A DNA stretch of 64,000 bases, taken from NCBI GenBank assembly GCA_026874595.1, contig CM049307.1, positions 36,372,862 to 36,436,861 on the forward strand. Direction: 5' to 3'. This document shows positions 60,978-64,000 of this stretch, in pieces. Under the pieces are notes generated by a model. The model was not told the origin of the DNA. It searched no databases and was given only the letters and a program-made list of their open reading frames with translations. How positions within the stretch are numbered: the first letter of the stretch is position 1; each line of letters opens with the position of its first letter. Both the position numbers and the translations under genes were made by a program. Source of the DNA: Sipunculus nudus. Taxonomy: Eukaryota > Annelida > Sipuncula > Golfingiida > Sipunculidae.

Positions 60978-61531
60978 CAAAAAGCTAAACATTGTCTGGT
61001 AATTCTATCCTGAGTCTATACAGTCATGTTCAAAATCAACTTTTAGTCTGTATCAGTTTGGGGAGCTTCAGCATCAACCAGTCATGTAACCAAGATTGTA
61101 GAGATGCTGCTTGGTTTTGTGACTCCATCTCGCTGGACTTTGTGACACCTTAAAATGTTTTTTTTTCATTTACTTGACCTAGATTACTGGAACTTTTTTG
61201 TGCACACTGAGCTAAGATAATTGAAAATACATATAAGTATAAGTCAATGTGGGGATATTTAATTCTGTTACAAAACCAAATACAAGCTTTTCACATTCTG
61301 GTTAGGTCAGGATGACACCCATTCATTTGTTTTTTACAGACATTTCAATATGTCTTGTTAGAAAACATTAGCTTCATATTTCTTTCAAACCCAGATATGC
61401 CATGGGTAATTAATATCCTGACTTTCTTTCACATTCTTATTCATGTCCCTGAAATAACCCTTTGGTAGTCTGATTATTTTTCAAATCTCAGCTGTTATTT
61501 ATGGTTCTGCTTTTGATACACTGATGTTGGT

Positions 61532-63086
61532 TTTTTAGCTCAGCTGACTGTAAGTCATCTGAGCTATAGCGATCACCCTTTGTCCGTCGTCCGTCTGTCT
61601 GTCCGTCCGTTAACCTGGCACAAATCGTAACAGCTGGACCTAGAAACTTGTAACTTGAGATTCTGAGAGGTCCATGAAAAATCTCCTTGGAAACCAGAAA
61701 TTAGGTCTCTGGTACCCATATCCTTCGAGCTATGGGGCCCCAAAGTACCCCCCAGAATAGTAAAAAATTTCATACAAAAACTTCAATATCTGATTAACTA
61801 CATCTCTGATGGTTATGATTTTTGGCATACATATTGATCATGAGATGTACCATCAGTTCCTGCAGACTGGTGGCGCCATCTCTATTGTTCGATTTTTTAC
61901 GAATTTTTTTCTCTATTTTTAAACCTTTAAAAAATGTGAACATCTGTTAACAGGGTACAAATTGTAAAGACTGGACCTAGAATCTTCATTCTTGACACAC
62001 TGAGAGACCTATGAAAAGTCTCCATGGAAACCAGAAATTAAGTCTCTGTTACCCATATCCTTCAAGCTATGGGGCCCCAAAGTACCCCCCCCCCAGAATA
62101 GTAAAAAATTTCATACAAAAACTTCAATATCTCATTAACTACATCACTGATGGTCATGATTTTTGGCACACATATTGATCATGAGATGTTTCATCAGTTT
62201 CTGCAGACTGGTGGCGCCACCTGTATTTTTAGATTTTTTATGAATTGTTTTCTCTATTTTTTAGACCTTTTAGGATGCTGTCATCTGTCAACAGGGTACA
62301 AATTGTAACGACTGGACCTAGAATCTTCATTCTTGACACACAGGGAGACCCATCAAAAGTCTCCATGGAAACCTGAAATTAGGTCTCTGTTACCCATATC
62401 CTTTGAGCTATGACACTCCAAAATACAGCTCAGAATAATGGAAAATTTGGTACAAAAACTGCTGTATCTCAATAACTGCAACACTGATGTTCATGATTTT
62501 TGGCATATATATTGATCATGAGGTGTCCCATCAGTTTCTGCAGACTGGTGGTGCCACCTATATTTTATTCAATTTTTCGAATTTTTTTCTCTTTTTTTTG
62601 AGACCTTTAAAGATATTGTTATCTGTCAACAGGGTACAAATCGTAACAACTGGACCTAGAATCTTCATTTTTGTCATGCAAGGAGGCCCATGAAAAGTGT
62701 CTGTGGAAACCTGAAATTAGGTCTCTGTTACCCATATCCTTCAAGCTATAGGACATCAAAATATCCCTCAGAATAATGGAAAATTTGATACAAAAGCTGA
62801 AGTATCTGAACAACTAATGCAGAGATCACCATGATTCTTTGCATGGATATTGACCATTAAGTGTTTTTATTAGTTTCTGCAGACTGGTGGAGCCATCTGT
62901 ATTTTTTTTCAAGTTTACACATTTTTTCTCTATTTTTGAGATATATAAATACAGACACAACTTGGCCTGTTGGTTAATCTGTTTGATGCTTCAGTTGAAT
63001 TGGTATATACTTCCATTCAGATGATAAAATTTCCTTTTGCAAATCTCTTCCCAGTCAGCTGAGCATCATGACCCATGGGTCACTTG
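61532..63086 (+). mobile_element. GCTCAGCTGA-family Helitron-like element with 338-bp internal array
   Basis: Begins TTTTTAGCTCAGCTGACTG with the partner arm AGTCATCTGAGCT (5' hairpin), then a (GTCCGTC)n run. It ends GTCAGCTGAGCATCATGACC, CATGGGTCACTTG|TTTT. The subterminal GCTCAGCTGA / TCAGCTGAGC pair is exact. Four internal units are marked by CTGCAGACTGGTGGCGCCA at about 61,865, 62,203, 62,540 and 62,881 (spacing 337-341 bp). Each also carries GGTACAAATTGTAACGACTGG-like, ACCTAGAATCTTCATT and ATTGATCATGAG blocks. The ends match the copy at 42,845, but the interior differs completely. Length 1,555 bp, no coding capacity. It stops 542 bp before the second coding exon. Confidence 0.8.

Positions 63087-64000
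<914 letters not shown>

Overview
This window is animal (metazoan) genomic DNA, AT-rich by eye and almost entirely non-coding. The only gene I can identify with confidence is a TMEM184B-like gene on the + strand (seven-transmembrane DUF300 / OST-alpha-like family), which runs off the right edge. Two of its coding exons are visible, at 15,431-15,643 and 63,628-63,793, separated by an intron of about 48 kb. A likely 5' untranslated exon ends at a consensus donor at 11,315/11,316, with NRF1-like and ETS-like sites upstream. The repeats suggest a lophotrochozoan, probably a mollusc and perhaps a bivalve: they start with TTTTTAGCTCAGC-type hairpins followed by runs of CCGTCCGTCC, contain internal tandem repeats, and end in a hairpin followed by CTWG. 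That assignment comes from pattern recognition, not from a database search.

Layout. 1-11,000: upstream flank with decayed repeats, a probable solo LTR on the minus strand (4,695-5,517), a broken exon-like reading frame (6,471-6,807), a possible minus-strand first exon near 2,154-2,268, and microsatellites. 10,900-11,315: probable promoter and non-coding first exon. 11,316-15,430: intron 1, holding a dead LINE fragment (minus strand) and a truncated GCTCAGCTGA-family element. 15,431-15,643: first coding exon. 15,644-63,627: giant intron 2, packed with repeats. These comprise several families of Helitron-like (Helentron/HINE-type) non-autonomous elements with long internal tandem arrays, a TTTAAAG...CCCCTTTAAA family, a 290-bp inverted-repeat MITE family, a minisatellite, and a four-level nest of DNA transposons at 50,142-53,296. 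63,628-63,793: second coding exon. 63,794-64,000: start of intron 3.

The most interesting observations are: (1) the nested transposons, in which an element of the TTTAAAG family is split by a hAT-like element with a perfect 8-bp target duplication, which holds a TA-flanked pogo-like element, which holds a Harbinger-like MITE flanked by TTA; (2) distinct Helitron-like families sharing one architecture (5' hairpin, subterminal inverted repeats, 280-340 bp internal tandem units, 3' hairpin plus CTWG) and a perfect 12-bp palindrome, GGTGGCGCCACC, in their internal units; (3) an inverted pair of such arrays 33 kb apart in the same intron; (4) poly-C tracts that arise at matching positions inside different copies of the same repeats. 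No CRISPR array, rRNA gene, intact transposase or prokaryotic feature was seen.
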